A DNA stretch of 64,000 bases from Methylocapsa sp. S129 (GCF_009765995.1 NZ_LMUI01000041.1:9875-73874); one strand, 5' to 3'. Shown: positions 15,605 through 25,326, numbered from the stretch's first letter. The notes: generated by a model from the letters alone, not told the origin. Translations and numbers: made by a program.

Positions 15605-17172
15605 TCGACAACCTCAACTGGACTGCGACGATCGTCTTCGTCTTCTTTTTCGCTTTGGTCACCGTGATCGGCTTCATGGCCTCGCACTGGAAGGCTGGCG
15701 ACCTCAACCAACTTCACGAATGGGGCCTTGGCGGACGCCGCTTCGGGCCGTGGATCACCTGGTTTCTGCTCGGCGGCGATCTCTACACCGCCTATACCGT
15801 GATCGCCATTCCAGCGCTCGTTTATGCAATCGGCGCCTATGGCTTTTTCGCCGTTCCCTATACGATCCTCATCTATCCCTTCCTTTATCTGACCATGCCC
15901 CGGCTATGGGCGGTGTCGCGCAAACACGGCTATCTCACCGCGGGCGATTTCGTGTTCGGGCGCTATGGCGACAAGGGGTTGGAACTTGCTGTCGCACTGA
16001 CCGGCATTCTGGCGACGATGCCCTATATCGCGCTGCAACTCGTCGGCATGGAAAAGGTCATTCAGGCGCTCGGCTTTCATGGCGAGGGCTATCTCGCCCA
16101 TTTGCCCCTCACGATAGCCTTCATCATTCTTGCGCTTTACACCTATTCAAGCGGGCTACGGGCGCCCGCGATGATCGCCTTCGTCAAAGACATCATGATC
16201 TATATCTTCATCATCGCCGCCGTCATCATCATCCCGATACAACTTGGCGGCTTTGGCGTCATTTTCGACGCGGCGGGCAAGGTCTATGAGGCGAAGGTCG
16301 CCGCCGATCCCAAGCTCCAGGCCGGCCTGATCCTCACGGCGCCGCAGATCGGTCCCTATGTCACGCTGGCGATCGGCTCGGCGATGGCGCTCTTCATGTA
16401 TCCGCATGCGCTGACCGGCACATTGGCCGCCTCCAGCGGCCAGGCGATCCGCCGCAACACGATGACCCTGCCCGCCTATTCCTTCGTGCTCGGCCTGATC
16501 GCTTTGCTCGGAATCATGGCGCATGCGGCGGGCGTCAAGGTCACCAATCCGCAGGACGCCGTGCCGCAATTGCTGCTCAAAGTGTTTCCCGACTGGTTCG
16601 CCGGCTTTTCCTTCGCCGCCATCGCGATCGGCGCGCTGGTGCCGGCCGCGGTCATGTCGATCGGCGCCGCCAATACGTTCACGCGCAATGTCTGGAAGCC
16701 TTTCGTTAATCCGCAGGTGACCTCGCTTGGCGAATCCACGATCGCCAAGCTGGTGTCGCTGATCGTCAAGGTCGGCGCGCTCGCTTTCATCTTTTTCGTG
16801 CCCACGAAATTCGCGGTCGATCTGCAATTGCTCGGCGGCGTCTGGATGGTCCAGATATTTCCGGCAATGATCCTTGGGCTTTACACACGGTGGTACAGCG
16901 GTCCGGCGCTGCTGGTCGGCTGGGCGGTCGGCATGATCCTGGGCACTTCGCTGTCCTGGGGCGCGGCCGCCTGGATCTCCGTGCATGGCTTGGCCTGGGA
17001 CATCCCGCTGATCGGCAAGTTCGACCTCGGCCTCGGCTTCGCCGCCTATAATGGCTTCACCGCGGTCATCGTCAATTTCCTCGTCGCGACGATCTTGTCG
17101 GCGGTGTGGAAGAGCAAGGCGCCCGATCAGACGCAGGCGGCGGACTATGAGGATGAAGCCGCGGCGGCGTAG
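15601..17172 (+). CDS. Sodium:solute symporter (SSS family, MctP-like)
   Basis: 523 residues with about 13 predicted membrane helices. Family features include LGGRRFGPWITWFLLGGDLY near residue 40 and the AIAIGALVPAAVMSIGAANT segment around residue 340. The pairing with DUF3311 is typical of the branch that includes monocarboxylate permeases (MctP) of rhizobia. The substrate is probably a short organic acid or an amino acid, but this is not proven. It follows the class III aminotransferase. A second, diverged pair of the same kind lies at 48222-49906. Confidence 0.88.
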   Translation: MIDNLNWTATIVFVFFFALVTVIGFMASHWKAGDLNQLHEWGLGGRRFGPWITWFLLGGDLYTAYTVIAIPALVYAIGAYGFFAVPYTILIYPFLYLTMPRLWAVSRKHGYLTAGDFVFGRYGDKGLELAVALTGILATMPYIALQLVGMEKVIQALGFHGEGYLAHLPLTIAFIILALYTYSSGLRAPAMIAFVKDIMIYIFIIAAVIIIPIQLGGFGVIFDAAGKVYEAKVAADPKLQAGLILTAPQIGPYVTLAIGSAMALFMYPHALTGTLAASSGQAIRRNTMTLPAYSFVLGLIALLGIMAHAAGVKVTNPQDAVPQLLLKVFPDWFAGFSFAAIAIGALVPAAVMSIGAANTFTRNVWKPFVNPQVTSLGESTIAKLVSLIVKVGALAFIFFVPTKFAVDLQLLGGVWMVQIFPAMILGLYTRWYSGPALLVGWAVGMILGTSLSWGAAAWISVHGLAWDIPLIGKFDLGLGFAAYNGFTAVIVNFLVATILSAVWKSKAPDQTQAADYEDEAAAA

Positions 17173-17323
17173 CGCCTGTTCGCAGAGCTGCCGTTTGCAA
17201 CCCCGGCCGGATAGACAAATGTCGCATCGCTCGTCGGGGGTCAAAAATGCGGCATCGAGCCTCCGGGACCAATTCTGGTCTTGAGTTCGATGCTCTTTTG
17301 TTGGAAGTATTGCTCGCGCGGAA

Positions 17324-17339
17324 ATGTTAGCGCAAACAT
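17324..17339. promoter_or_regulatory. LacI-family-type operator upstream of the first ABC operon
   Basis: ATGTTAGCGCAAACAT is a 16-bp inverted repeat with one mismatch per half-site. It resembles the TGTTAGCGCTAACA operators of LacI/GalR regulators of sugar operons in Proteobacteria. It lies 55 bp before the binding-protein ATG. No LacI gene is seen in this window. Confidence 0.5.
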
Positions 17340-17393
17340 AGCCGCCAGATTGGACCGGCTGGGTAAACCAAAACACGTCTGGGAGGATCAAAA

Positions 17394-18413
17394 ATGAAAT
17401 ATGCGGTCAAGAGAATTGCGCTTTGCGCGCTGGCGAGCACGCTCATGGCCGGAGCGGCTTTCGCCGACACAAGTGACAAGAAAATAGCGTTTTCCAACAA
17501 TTACGCGGGCAATTCCTGGCGTCAGGCGATGCTAAACAGCTTCGACATCGTTGCAAAAAAAGCGGTCGCCGATAAGGTCGTAGGCGCCGCCGATGTGTTT
17601 ACCACCGCCGACAAGGAGGTGCCGACCCAAGCGGCCCAGATCCAGAACCTGATTTTGCAAGGTTACAACGCGATCGTCATCAACGCCGGCTCGCCGGACG
17701 CCCTGAATGGCGCTATAAAGCAGGCCTGCGACGCGGGCGTCGTCGTCGTATCCTTCGACGGCATCGTTACCGAGCCCTGCGCTTACCGGGTCGTCGTCGA
17801 CTTCAAGGACGTCGGTAAACAAGAAATCGAACAAATGGCCAAATTCCAGCCCAAAGGCGGCAATCTCTTAGAGATCCGGGGGCTCGCCGGCACGTCGATC
17901 GACGATGCGGTTCATTCGGGCATCATCGAGGGCGTCAAAACCCACCCCGAATTCAAGATCGTCGGGTCGGTGACGGGCGACTGGGATCAGACGACAGCGC
18001 AAAAAGCGGTCGCAACGATCCTTCCGTCATTACCCGCCATCGTTGGCGTAGTGGATCAAGGCGGCGACGGTTACGGCGCGGCCCAGGCGATCGCAGCGGC
18101 CGGCAAGCCGCGCCCGACAATCATCATGGGCAACCGGCAGGACGAGTTGCAGTGGTGGAAGGAGCAGAAAGCCAAGGACGGCTACAAGACATGGTCGGCC
18201 TCGATTGCTCCTGGCGTATCGACATTAGCGTTCTGGGTCGCCCAGCAGGTCCTCGACGGCAACAAGATTCCGCATGACCTCTTGGTGCCTTACCTCGCCT
18301 TCACGCAAGACGATTTCGAGGCCGAACTGCCGAAGATTGCGGCCGGCGGCGTCGCCAGCCACGAATATACGCAACAGGACGCCATCGCGGCGATCAAAGC
18401 CAACATGAAATGA
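17394..18413 (+). CDS. Sugar ABC transporter substrate-binding protein (CUT2, periplasmic type I)
   Basis: 339 residues with a Sec signal peptide (MKYAVKRIALCALASTLMAG, cut after AFA). The GGAGGATC ribosome binding site is good. The mature protein has the ribose/xylose-binding-protein layout: an IAFSNNYAGNSWRQ start, VINAGSPDALNGAIKQACDAG in the first lobe, and VVDQGGDGYGAAQAIAAAG in the second. It captures a sugar or sugar derivative in the periplasm for the ATPase and two permeases that follow at 18465, 19939 and 20910. The tautomerase, lactonase and reductase downstream suggest a sugar acid or polyol substrate (inference). Confidence 0.9.
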   Translation: MKYAVKRIALCALASTLMAGAAFADTSDKKIAFSNNYAGNSWRQAMLNSFDIVAKKAVADKVVGAADVFTTADKEVPTQAAQIQNLILQGYNAIVINAGSPDALNGAIKQACDAGVVVVSFDGIVTEPCAYRVVVDFKDVGKQEIEQMAKFQPKGGNLLEIRGLAGTSIDDAVHSGIIEGVKTHPEFKIVGSVTGDWDQTTAQKAVATILPSLPAIVGVVDQGGDGYGAAQAIAAAGKPRPTIIMGNRQDELQWWKEQKAKDGYKTWSASIAPGVSTLAFWVAQQVLDGNKIPHDLLVPYLAFTQDDFEAELPKIAAGGVASHEYTQQDAIAAIKANMK

Positions 18414-18464
18414 CCGTTGGTTTGCGCCTCATCAGACCCTTGAATTGCTTGGACGAATAGACTG

Positions 18465-19937
18465 ATGGCGGTCGCAGACGTGACTATTGTGAGCTTGGAT
18501 GGCGTCGAAAAATCTTTCGGCGCCGTCCGGGCGCTTGGCGGCGTGAACTTCAGCGTGAGCCGGAGCGAATGCGTCGGCCTCGTCGGACACAACGGCGCCG
18601 GCAAATCGACCTTGATGCATGTCCTGGCGGGCACGGCGGCGCCGGACAAGGGACGGATCGTCATCGCTGGAGTCGAGCAGCGCCAGTATTCCGCCGCGCG
18701 CGCCAAAGACCTCGGCGTCCGCTGCGTCTTTCAGGAACTTTCGCTCTGCCCCAACCTGACCGTCGCCGAGAACGCGCGCGTGTTTCACCCGGCGCTGCGC
18801 GGCTTCAACTGGCGACGCAAGGCGGGCAAGCTGATCGTCGATAAACTCGATGAGATATTCCCCGATCACGGCATCGGCGCGTCCGACCTCATTCAGGACC
18901 TGTCGATCGGACGGCGGCAAATGGTCGAAGTCGCGCGCGCTTTCACCGTCTCAGACCGGCCGGCCGATCTCGTCATCCTTGATGAACCGACCTCTTCGCT
19001 GGACGCCCACACCGCCGGGCAATTGCTCGCTTTCGTCCGGCGTTCCGTCGCCAACGGCGTGAGCTGTATTTTCATTTCGCATATTCTGGGCGAAGTCTTG
19101 CGCAATTGCGATCGCATCGCCGTAATGCGCGACGGCAAGGTCGTGGTCGCCGATCGAGCCGAGGCGTTCGATCGCAACAAGCTCATCGCAGCGATGGGCG
19201 GCGTCCACCAAAGCGAACGCGAAGTCAATAGCGCAAGCGTACCGACCGGCCGCAGCCAGGCGCCCGTCCGTGTCCGCGCGCTGCCCGCGCGGCAGAGCGA
19301 GGGCGTCGAACTCATCGCGCATGAGGGCGAGGTCATTGGACTCGCCGGGCTCGCCGGCCATGGCCAGACGGACCTGCTCCTTTCGATCTTTTCCGCCTCG
19401 ACGCGTCGACGCGTTGGCGTCGAAGTCGCCGCGCCCGTCGCTTTGGTGGCCGGCGACCGGCAATCTGACGGCATTTTTCCGCAATGGTCGATATCGGAAA
19501 ACATCGGCGTTCGCTCCTTGTCGAAGCTGCGCGACGGCTTATTGATTTCCCGTCGACGCGAAGACGACCTTGCGAATGCGTGGCGCGACAAGATCAAGAT
19601 CCGAACGCCCGACATGCACAACAACATCCTGTCGCTGTCCGGCGGCAATCAGCAAAAGGCTTTGTTCGCGCGCGCGCTCGCCTCGGACGCAGCCATCGTC
19701 TTGATGGACGACCCGATGCGCGGCGTCGACTTCGGCACCAAGCTCGAAGTCTATGCGCTCATCCGCGAGGAGGCGCGCGCAGGACGGACGTTCCTCTGGT
19801 ACACCACGGAAACTGACGAGTTGAAGAATTGCGACCACGTCTATGTCTTTCGCAACGGTGCGATCGTCGCCGATCTGGCGCGCGACGAAATCAGCGAAGA
19901 GCGGGTCATTCAATCTTCCTTCGCGGGCGCGCACTGA
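18465..19937 (+). CDS. Sugar ABC transporter ATP-binding protein (CUT2, two NBDs)
   Basis: 490 residues with two nucleotide-binding halves. NBD1 has Walker [10 protein letters not shown], signature region [14 protein letters not shown] and Walker [16 protein letters not shown]2 has the degenerate Walker A usual for this family ([11 protein letters not shown]), signature [15 protein letters not shown], and Walker [13 protein letters not shown], where Asp replaces the usual catalytic Glu. The protein energises the two permeases immediately downstream. It lies about 50 bp after the binding-protein gene and only 1 bp before the first permease. Confidence 0.92.
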   Translation: MAVADVTIVSLDGVEKSFGAVRALGGVNFSVSRSECVGLVGHNGAGKSTLMHVLAGTAAPDKGRIVIAGVEQRQYSAARAKDLGVRCVFQELSLCPNLTVAENARVFHPALRGFNWRRKAGKLIVDKLDEIFPDHGIGASDLIQDLSIGRRQMVEVARAFTVSDRPADLVILDEPTSSLDAHTAGQLLAFVRRSVANGVSCIFISHILGEVLRNCDRIAVMRDGKVVVADRAEAFDRNKLIAAMGGVHQSEREVNSASVPTGRSQAPVRVRALPARQSEGVELIAHEGEVIGLAGLAGHGQTDLLLSIFSASTRRRVGVEVAAPVALVAGDRQSDGIFPQWSISENIGVRSLSKLRDGLLISRRREDDLANAWRDKIKIRTPDMHNNILSLSGGNQQKALFARALASDAAIVLMDDPMRGVDFGTKLEVYALIREEARAGRTFLWYTTETDELKNCDHVYVFRNGAIVADLARDEISEERVIQSSFAGAH

Positions 19938-19938
19938 C

Positions 19939-20910
19939 ATGAGCGCGCTCGCACCGCCGGCGCCGCGTCAATCCGCGGGAATCAATTGGCGCCGGCTCGC
20001 GCGCGCTTTGCTGCCCGCTCTGTCGCTGACTCTGGTGCTGGCGGCGATCGCCTGGCTCAACCCGCGCGCCATCAGCTATTTCGGCTTCACCCTGATGCTC
20101 AATCTCGCCGTGCCGATAGCGCTGGCGACGATCGCACAGATGTTCGTCATCGCCGGCAACGATCTGGATTTGTCGATCGGCACTTTCGTCGGCTTCGTCT
20201 GTTGCGTCACGGCGACCTGGCTCAAAGATGCGCCGCTGGTCGGCGCCGCCATGTTGCTCGGTTGCATCGGCGTCTATGCGGCGCTTGGCGCTCTGATCTA
20301 TTTGCGGAACCTGCCTTCGATCGTGGTGACGCTAGGCATGAGTTTCGTTTGGCAAGGACTCGCGATCCTTCTCTTGCCCAAACCCGGCGGCAAGGCGCCC
20401 GATTGGCTTCTGGCGATCATGGGCGTCAAACCGCCCTTCATTCCCTTCCCCATTCTCGCCGCCGTCGCGATCGCCGCGGTCAGCTATTTCGGCCTGATGC
20501 GCACTTCGTACGGCGCCATCCTGCGCGGCTCCGGCGGCAACGCGATCGCCATCGACCGAGCGGGCTGGTCGCTGCTGAAGGCCAAGGCCGGCTTGTTCGC
20601 GCTGACCGGGCTGTTTGGCGTCTTGTCTGGAATGGCGCTGGTGGGCATTACGACCTCGGCCGACGCCAATATCGGCAATGGCTATACCTTGCTGTCGATC
20701 GCCGGCGTGATACTGGGCGGCGGCGAATTCGTCGGCGGCCGTGTTTCGCCCATCGGCGCCGTCATTGGCGCGCTGACGTTGGCGCTGGCGGCCTCGCCGC
20801 TGCTCACATTCATGCATATTCCGCCCGATTGGCAGGTCGCGGCCAATGGCGCGATCCTCGTCATCGTGCTCGCCGCCCGCGTCATGATCAGCCAGAAAGG
20901 GCGGGAATAA
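19939..20910 (+). CDS. Sugar ABC transporter permease 1 (CUT2)
   Basis: 323 residues, 8-10 predicted membrane helices. It starts at the ATG at 19939, one base after the stop of the ATPase gene. The MFVIAGNDLDLSIGTFVGF segment is the GNDLDLSVG-type signature of ribose-like permeases (BPD_transp_2 family). The VILGGGEFVGGRVSPIGAVIG segment near the C terminus is also typical. Its stop overlaps the start of the second permease (TAATG). It forms half of a likely heterodimeric channel. Confidence 0.9.
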   Translation: MSALAPPAPRQSAGINWRRLARALLPALSLTLVLAAIAWLNPRAISYFGFTLMLNLAVPIALATIAQMFVIAGNDLDLSIGTFVGFVCCVTATWLKDAPLVGAAMLLGCIGVYAALGALIYLRNLPSIVVTLGMSFVWQGLAILLLPKPGGKAPDWLLAIMGVKPPFIPFPILAAVAIAAVSYFGLMRTSYGAILRGSGGNAIAIDRAGWSLLKAKAGLFALTGLFGVLSGMALVGITTSADANIGNGYTLLSIAGVILGGGEFVGGRVSPIGAVIGALTLALAASPLLTFMHIPPDWQVAANGAILVIVLAARVMISQKGRE

Positions 20911-21860
20911 TGATCGCCGCGCTCGCCAAGCTCGCCAGCAAACCATGGATCTGGTCGTTCCTCGGCGCCGCGCTCGTCTGGCTCGCCGCTATCGCGTTCA
21001 CCGCCGGCTATGGCGCCGGCGGCATGCTCACCGCCGCGCTTTCTCTCTCCGTCTTCACGGTGATCGTCGGCGTCGGGCAGATGTTCGTCATTACGCTCGG
21101 ACCCGGCAATGTCGATCTGTCGCTGCCCGCCAATATCGGGCTCGCGAGCGCCGTGGCGATGAAGGTGATGGACGGCGACGATAGGATGGTCGCCGTCGGC
21201 CTGGCCGCCGCACTCGCCAGCGGCCTATGTGCCGGCGTGGCCAATTATCTCTTGATTTGGGCGCTGCGCATTCCCCCGATCATCGCCACGCTGTCGGCGA
21301 GTTTCGTCATCCAGTCGATCGACATCAGCTATGGCCGGGGATTGCAGATCAAGCCGCCGCCAGGTTTTGCGGACTTTACGAATATTCAAATTCTCGGCGT
21401 GCCGCTGATCGCGGTTCTGACGGTGCTGTTCACCATTGGCGCGGGGATCGCATTGCATCGCATGGTCTATGGCCGCTCGGTCCTGGCGATCGGACAGAAC
21501 ATCAGAGCGGCGCGATTGGCGGGCCTGAAGGTCGAGCCGATTCGATTCCTCACCTATTCGATTTGCGGGATGCTCGGCGGTCTCGACGGCGCCTTGCTCG
21601 CCGGCTATTTCCGCGGCGCCAATGTCGACATCGGCGGTGAATATCTGCTCGCCTCCATCGCCGTCGTTGTCATTGGCGGCACGTCGGTCGCCGGCGGCAA
21701 GGCGAATATCCCGGGCGTATGGGGCGGCGCCCTGTTTCTCGTGCTGCTATTGACGATGCTCAATACATTCGGGGTCAGCGCGGGCGTCCGCCTCCTGCTC
21801 ACCGGTCTGATTATCGTCGCGGTCATCACCGCGGCGGGAGGACAAAAGACGACGCGCTGA
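20910..21860 (+). CDS. Sugar ABC transporter permease 2 (CUT2)
   Basis: 316 residues with about nine membrane helices. The ATG at 20910 shares its first base with the previous stop codon. The signature appears here as MFVITLGPGNVDLSLPANIG, a variant of the ribose-permease motif, followed later by VVVIGGTSVAGGKANIPG. It is clearly paralogous to permease 1, so the two probably assemble as a heterodimer. A four-gene CUT2 operon with two distinct permeases is less common than the three-gene form at 30920-34615. Confidence 0.9.
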   Translation: MIAALAKLASKPWIWSFLGAALVWLAAIAFTAGYGAGGMLTAALSLSVFTVIVGVGQMFVITLGPGNVDLSLPANIGLASAVAMKVMDGDDRMVAVGLAAALASGLCAGVANYLLIWALRIPPIIATLSASFVIQSIDISYGRGLQIKPPPGFADFTNIQILGVPLIAVLTVLFTIGAGIALHRMVYGRSVLAIGQNIRAARLAGLKVEPIRFLTYSICGMLGGLDGALLAGYFRGANVDIGGEYLLASIAVVVIGGTSVAGGKANIPGVWGGALFLVLLLTMLNTFGVSAGVRLLLTGLIIVAVITAAGGQKTTR

Positions 21861-21885
21861 ATCATGAATGGGACAGGAGAATGAA

Positions 21886-22098
21886 ATGCCGTTTGTGAAC
21901 ATCAGAATTGTCAAAGAAGTGATCGCCTCGGACCCCGAGGCCAAGAAAGCGGCGATCGCCGCCAAGGTCGCCGCCGCGATCGTCGAAGCGACCGGCGTCG
22001 GTAAGGACGACGTCTGGGTCGTGTTCGAGGAAGTGGCGGCGCGGGACTGGTACGTCGGCGCGACCAATGTCGAAACACGACGCCGCGGCGCGGGGTGA
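21886..22098 (+). CDS. 4-oxalocrotonate tautomerase family protein
   Basis: 70 residues. The ATG at 21886 is chosen because it puts the catalytic Pro directly after Met (MPFVNIRIVKEV) and has an ACAGGAGA ribosome binding site; an upstream in-frame start would bury the Pro. VWVVFEEVAARDWYVGA matches the C-terminal half of small tautomerases of the DmpI type. These enzymes use the N-terminal proline as a base to interconvert keto and enol forms. Its place 25 bp after the permease, before a lactonase gene, suggests a role in breakdown of the imported sugar derivative. Confidence 0.88.
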   Translation: MPFVNIRIVKEVIASDPEAKKAAIAAKVAAAIVEATGVGKDDVWVVFEEVAARDWYVGATNVETRRRGAG

Positions 22099-22138
22099 AG
22101 CGGCCTCCCCGCGAATTTCTCTTGAAGGAGCGCTTTCG

Positions 22139-23056
22139 ATGAATATTGTTTCGCTGAGCCCCGAATTCGACGATCTGATCGACCCCGCCGCATCCATCAC
22201 GCAGCTCGCAACCGGGTTCACCTTCACCGAGGGGCCGATCTGGCAACCTGTTGATCGCTATCTGCTATTTTCCGATATGCCGGCCGACGTGCGGCGACGC
22301 TGGGATGCGGGCCAAGGCGTCGTCGAGGTGCGCCGTCCTGCGAACAAATGCAACGGCATGACCTACGATTCCGATCTCAACCTGATCGTCTGCGAACATT
22401 CAACTTCCACGTTGGCGCGCGAACGACCGGATGGACGGCGCGAAATTCTCGCCTCGCATTTCGAAGGGCGGGAGCTGAACAGTCCCAACGATGTCTGCGT
22501 GCGGTCCGACGGGTCGATCTATTTCACCGATCCTTGGTACGGGCGCATGCCGGTCTTTGGCGTCGAGCGCCCGCGCCAGCTTGGCTTTCAGGGCGTTTAT
22601 CGGGTTCCGCCAGGCGGCGGCCTGCAACTTCTCGTCGAGCGCGATCTGTTCGACCAGCCGAACGGGCTCTGCTTTTCGCCCGACGAGACGATTCTCTACA
22701 TCGATGATACTGCCAAGGCGCTGATCCGCGCCTTCGTGGTCGCCAGCGACGGCTCGCTTTCCGAAGGCCGGATATTCGCTTCGGGCCTGCGTTTGGAAGA
22801 AGCAGCAGGCGCGCCCGACGGCATGAAATGCGACGCGCTCGGTCATGTCTGGGCGACGGGGCCGGGAGGGGTGTGGGTCTATGCGCCCTCGGGCGAACTC
22901 ATCGGCAAGATCGTCCTGCCGGAAGTCTGCGCCAATCTCGCCTGGGGCGGCGCGGATTTCCGGACGCTGTTCCTGACGGCGTCTCAATCGGTCTACACAA
23001 TCGCAACGAAGGTCGGACCGCGGCGCGAACCCTATATGGGCGCGGCTGGCCGTTAA
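22139..23056 (+). CDS. SMP-30/gluconolactonase family hydrolase
   Basis: 305 residues from the ATG at 22139 (GAAGGAG upstream). The six-bladed propeller pattern is clear: FTEGPIW with the first metal-ligand Glu, NKCNGMTYD, LNSPNDVCVRSDGSIYFTDP, FDQPNGLCFSPDE and APDGMKCDALGHVWATGPGG with the Asp ligand. The family hydrolyses sugar lactones such as gluconolactone or xylonolactone in the cytoplasm. It closes the ABC operon, so the imported compound is likely oxidised to a lactone on the way to an aldonate (inference). Confidence 0.9.
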   Translation: MNIVSLSPEFDDLIDPAASITQLATGFTFTEGPIWQPVDRYLLFSDMPADVRRRWDAGQGVVEVRRPANKCNGMTYDSDLNLIVCEHSTSTLARERPDGRREILASHFEGRELNSPNDVCVRSDGSIYFTDPWYGRMPVFGVERPRQLGFQGVYRVPPGGGLQLLVERDLFDQPNGLCFSPDETILYIDDTAKALIRAFVVASDGSLSEGRIFASGLRLEEAAGAPDGMKCDALGHVWATGPGGVWVYAPSGELIGKIVLPEVCANLAWGGADFRTLFLTASQSVYTIATKVGPRREPYMGAAGR

Positions 23057-23107
23057 GGCGGCGCAATCGCCTCCCCACCGCGGACGGGAGGAATCACAAA
23101 TCGCCCG

Positions 23108-24232
23108 TCAGCTCTTGGCGCGCCGCTGGCGGATCATAAAATTGTCGAAGGAATATTCGGCGACCTGCCACCATAAATACTGGTCGGCGCGGAAGGCCAT
23201 GTAGGAATCGGCGATCTTCTTGAATTTGGGATTTTCGGCGCCGAGCTGTGCGTAGAGATCGTTGGCGGTCTTGTAGCAGGCCTCAATCACTTCTTGCGGA
23301 AACAGCCGCAATTCCGCGCCGCCGACGACAAGGCGTTTGAGCGCGCCCGGATTCAACGCGTCATATTTTGCCTGCATCGAAGAATGGGCGAGCGCCGCCG
23401 CCGCGCGAAACGCGGCCTGATAGGGCTTGGGCAGCGCATCGAACTTCGCTTTGTCGACGATGAGATGAAACTGCATCCCGCCTTTCCACCAGCCGGGATA
23501 ATAATAATAGGGCGCGACTTTGGAGAGGTTCAGTCTTTCGCCTTCCTTGCGCTCGCCGAACTTCTCGTCGTCATAGGGGCCGACCCATTCCATCGCGTCG
23601 AGCGCGCCCGATTCAAGAGCGGGATAGATGCCATCCTTGGGCGTCGCCGCGGGCTCGGCGCCCATCATCTGGAAAATCTTGCCGGCAAAGCCGCCGACGC
23701 GCATTTTCAGGCCCTGGAAATCACCGGCGGCATGCACTTCCTTGCGAAACCAGCCCGCCATCTGCCCGCCCGTATTGCCGGCCGGAATCGCAAAGACGTT
23801 GCGGTCAGCGAGGAATTCGTCGATGAGCTGGCCGCCGCCGCCCTCGGCGAGCCAAGCGGCGTGCTGGCGTGCGTTCATGCCGAACGGCGTCGAGGATCCA
23901 AAGGCGAAGCTCGGATCCTTGCTCCAATAATAATGCAGCGCGGTATGGGCGCATTCGACCGTGCCGTTGGAGACGGCGTCGAGCGCCTCAAGAGCGGGCG
24001 CGATTTCGCCCGCCGGCGAAACTGCGACGGTGAAATGGCTGTCGGTCAGATCGGCGAGCGCCTTGGCGAAGGTTTGCGCGCCCCCGAAAATCAGATCGAG
24101 CGAGGGCTGAAAGCTCGACGTCATACGCCAATGAACATCCGGATTGGCGTCAGCCAAAGCGGGTTTGGCGAGAGCCAATCCAGCGGCGGCGAGCCCGAGG
24201 CCCGTGACGAAGCGACGACGCCCCGCGCTCAT
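23108..24232 (-). CDS. TRAP transporter substrate-binding protein (TakP/DctP family), Tat-exported
   Basis: 374 residues with a twin-arginine leader (SAGRRRFVTGLGLAAAGLAL). The mature part matches the TakP-like branch: WRMTSSFQPSLDLIFGGAQ, SPAGEIAPALEALDAV, TPFGMNARQHAAW, GGFAGKIFQMMGAEP with the ligand-binding Arg just upstream, and ALDAMEWVGPYDDEKFG. TakP proteins bind alpha-keto acids. No DctQ/DctM membrane partner is visible on either side, so it must work with components encoded elsewhere. It is convergent with the lactonase gene and divergent from the reductase at 24454. Confidence 0.9.
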   Translation of the reverse strand: MSAGRRRFVTGLGLAAAGLALAKPALADANPDVHWRMTSSFQPSLDLIFGGAQTFAKALADLTDSHFTVAVSPAGEIAPALEALDAVSNGTVECAHTALHYYWSKDPSFAFGSSTPFGMNARQHAAWLAEGGGGQLIDEFLADRNVFAIPAGNTGGQMAGWFRKEVHAAGDFQGLKMRVGGFAGKIFQMMGAEPAATPKDGIYPALESGALDAMEWVGPYDDEKFGERKEGERLNLSKVAPYYYYPGWWKGGMQFHLIVDKAKFDALPKPYQAAFRAAAALAHSSMQAKYDALNPGALKRLVVGGAELRLFPQEVIEACYKTANDLYAQLGAENPKFKKIADSYMAFRADQYLWWQVAEYSFDNFMIRQRRAKS

Positions 24233-24453
24233 TTCACACCGCTCATCATGACCTGTCGCCCGAAATTTAAGATGACAAAGAGCTTCAAATTCAAATGTTT
24301 TACGGTCTCTATATACGATCTGGCGCCAAATTGCGGCAAGCTTCGATCAGCTTTGCGCGATCAGCGCGCATCGCGCGCACGAATTCGCGAGTCGCGCTAT
24401 AGGAGCGCGGTCAAGCGGGGCTTCGTCCCGCGCTATCGTCAGGAGAGACGTCA

Positions 24454-25326
24454 TTGGCTGAAGTCGCATTTCTCGGGATGGGCGTGATGGGCTATCCGAT
24501 GGCCGGGCATCTGAAGGCCAAGGGCGGCCATCGCTTGCGGGTCTATAACCGCACGAAGACCAAGGCGGCGCAATGGGTCGCCGAACACGGAGGCAGCGCC
24601 GCGGCGAGCCCCCGCGAGGCCGCCGAAGGCTGCGACTTCGTTTTCGCCTGCGTCGGCAATGACGACGATTTGCGAGGCGTTGCGCTAGGAGCCGAGGGCG
24701 CCTTCGCCGGCATGAAGTCCGGCGCGATCTTCATCGACAATACGACTGCTTCGGCCCAGGTCGCGCGCGAACTGCATGCCGAGGCGGCCAAGCACGGCGT
24801 CCATTTCATCGACGCGCCAGTTTCGGGCGGACAGGCGGGCGCCCAAAACGGCGCGCTGACCGTCATGTGCGGCGGCGATTCCGAGCCTTACGCTAAAGCC
24901 GAACCGGTCATCGCGGCCTATGCGCGCGCCTGCCGGTTGATGGGTGGCCCCGGCGCCGGGCAATTGACCAAAATGGTCAATCAGATCTGCATCGCCGGCC
25001 TCGTTCAGGGCCTTGCCGAGGGACTGCAGTTCGCCGCCAAAGCGGGCCTCGACGCAGCCGATGTGGTCGCGGTCATTTCCAAAGGCGCAGCGCAATCCTG
25101 GCAAATGGACAATCGGTTCAAGACTATGATCGCCGGCCAATTTGAGTTCGGCTTCGCCGTCGACTGGATGCGCAAGGATCTCGCTATCTGCCTCGACGAG
25201 GCGCGGCGCAATGGCGCCCATCTGCCGGCCACCGCATTGGTCGACCAATTCTATTCCCAGGTCCAGAAGATGGGCGGCGGCCGCTGGGATTCGTCGAGCC
25301 TGATCGCTTTGCTGCAAAATAAATAA
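24454..25326 (+). CDS. 3-hydroxyisobutyrate dehydrogenase / tartronate semialdehyde reductase family protein
   Basis: 290 residues from a TTG start at 24454 with AGGAGA 8 bp upstream. The N-terminal Rossmann motif is AEVAFLGMGVMGYPMAGHL. The substrate-binding signature FIDAPVSGGQAGAQNGAL and the catalytic-Lys region GPGAGQLTKMVNQ are both intact. Such NAD(P)-dependent reductases act on 3-hydroxyisobutyrate, 2-hydroxy-3-oxopropionate or succinic semialdehyde. Given the nearby sugar-acid genes, a role in 2-hydroxy-3-oxopropionate metabolism is plausible but not proven. A hairpin terminator follows at 25327. Confidence 0.9.
   Translation: MAEVAFLGMGVMGYPMAGHLKAKGGHRLRVYNRTKTKAAQWVAEHGGSAAASPREAAEGCDFVFACVGNDDDLRGVALGAEGAFAGMKSGAIFIDNTTASAQVARELHAEAAKHGVHFIDAPVSGGQAGAQNGALTVMCGGDSEPYAKAEPVIAAYARACRLMGGPGAGQLTKMVNQICIAGLVQGLAEGLQFAAKAGLDAADVVAVISKGAAQSWQMDNRFKTMIAGQFEFGFAVDWMRKDLAICLDEARRNGAHLPATALVDQFYSQVQKMGGGRWDSSSLIALLQNK

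Noticed and set aside
16156-17391. Minus-strand frame of 411 codons
   Set aside because: Antisense to the sodium symporter; composition of a shadow.
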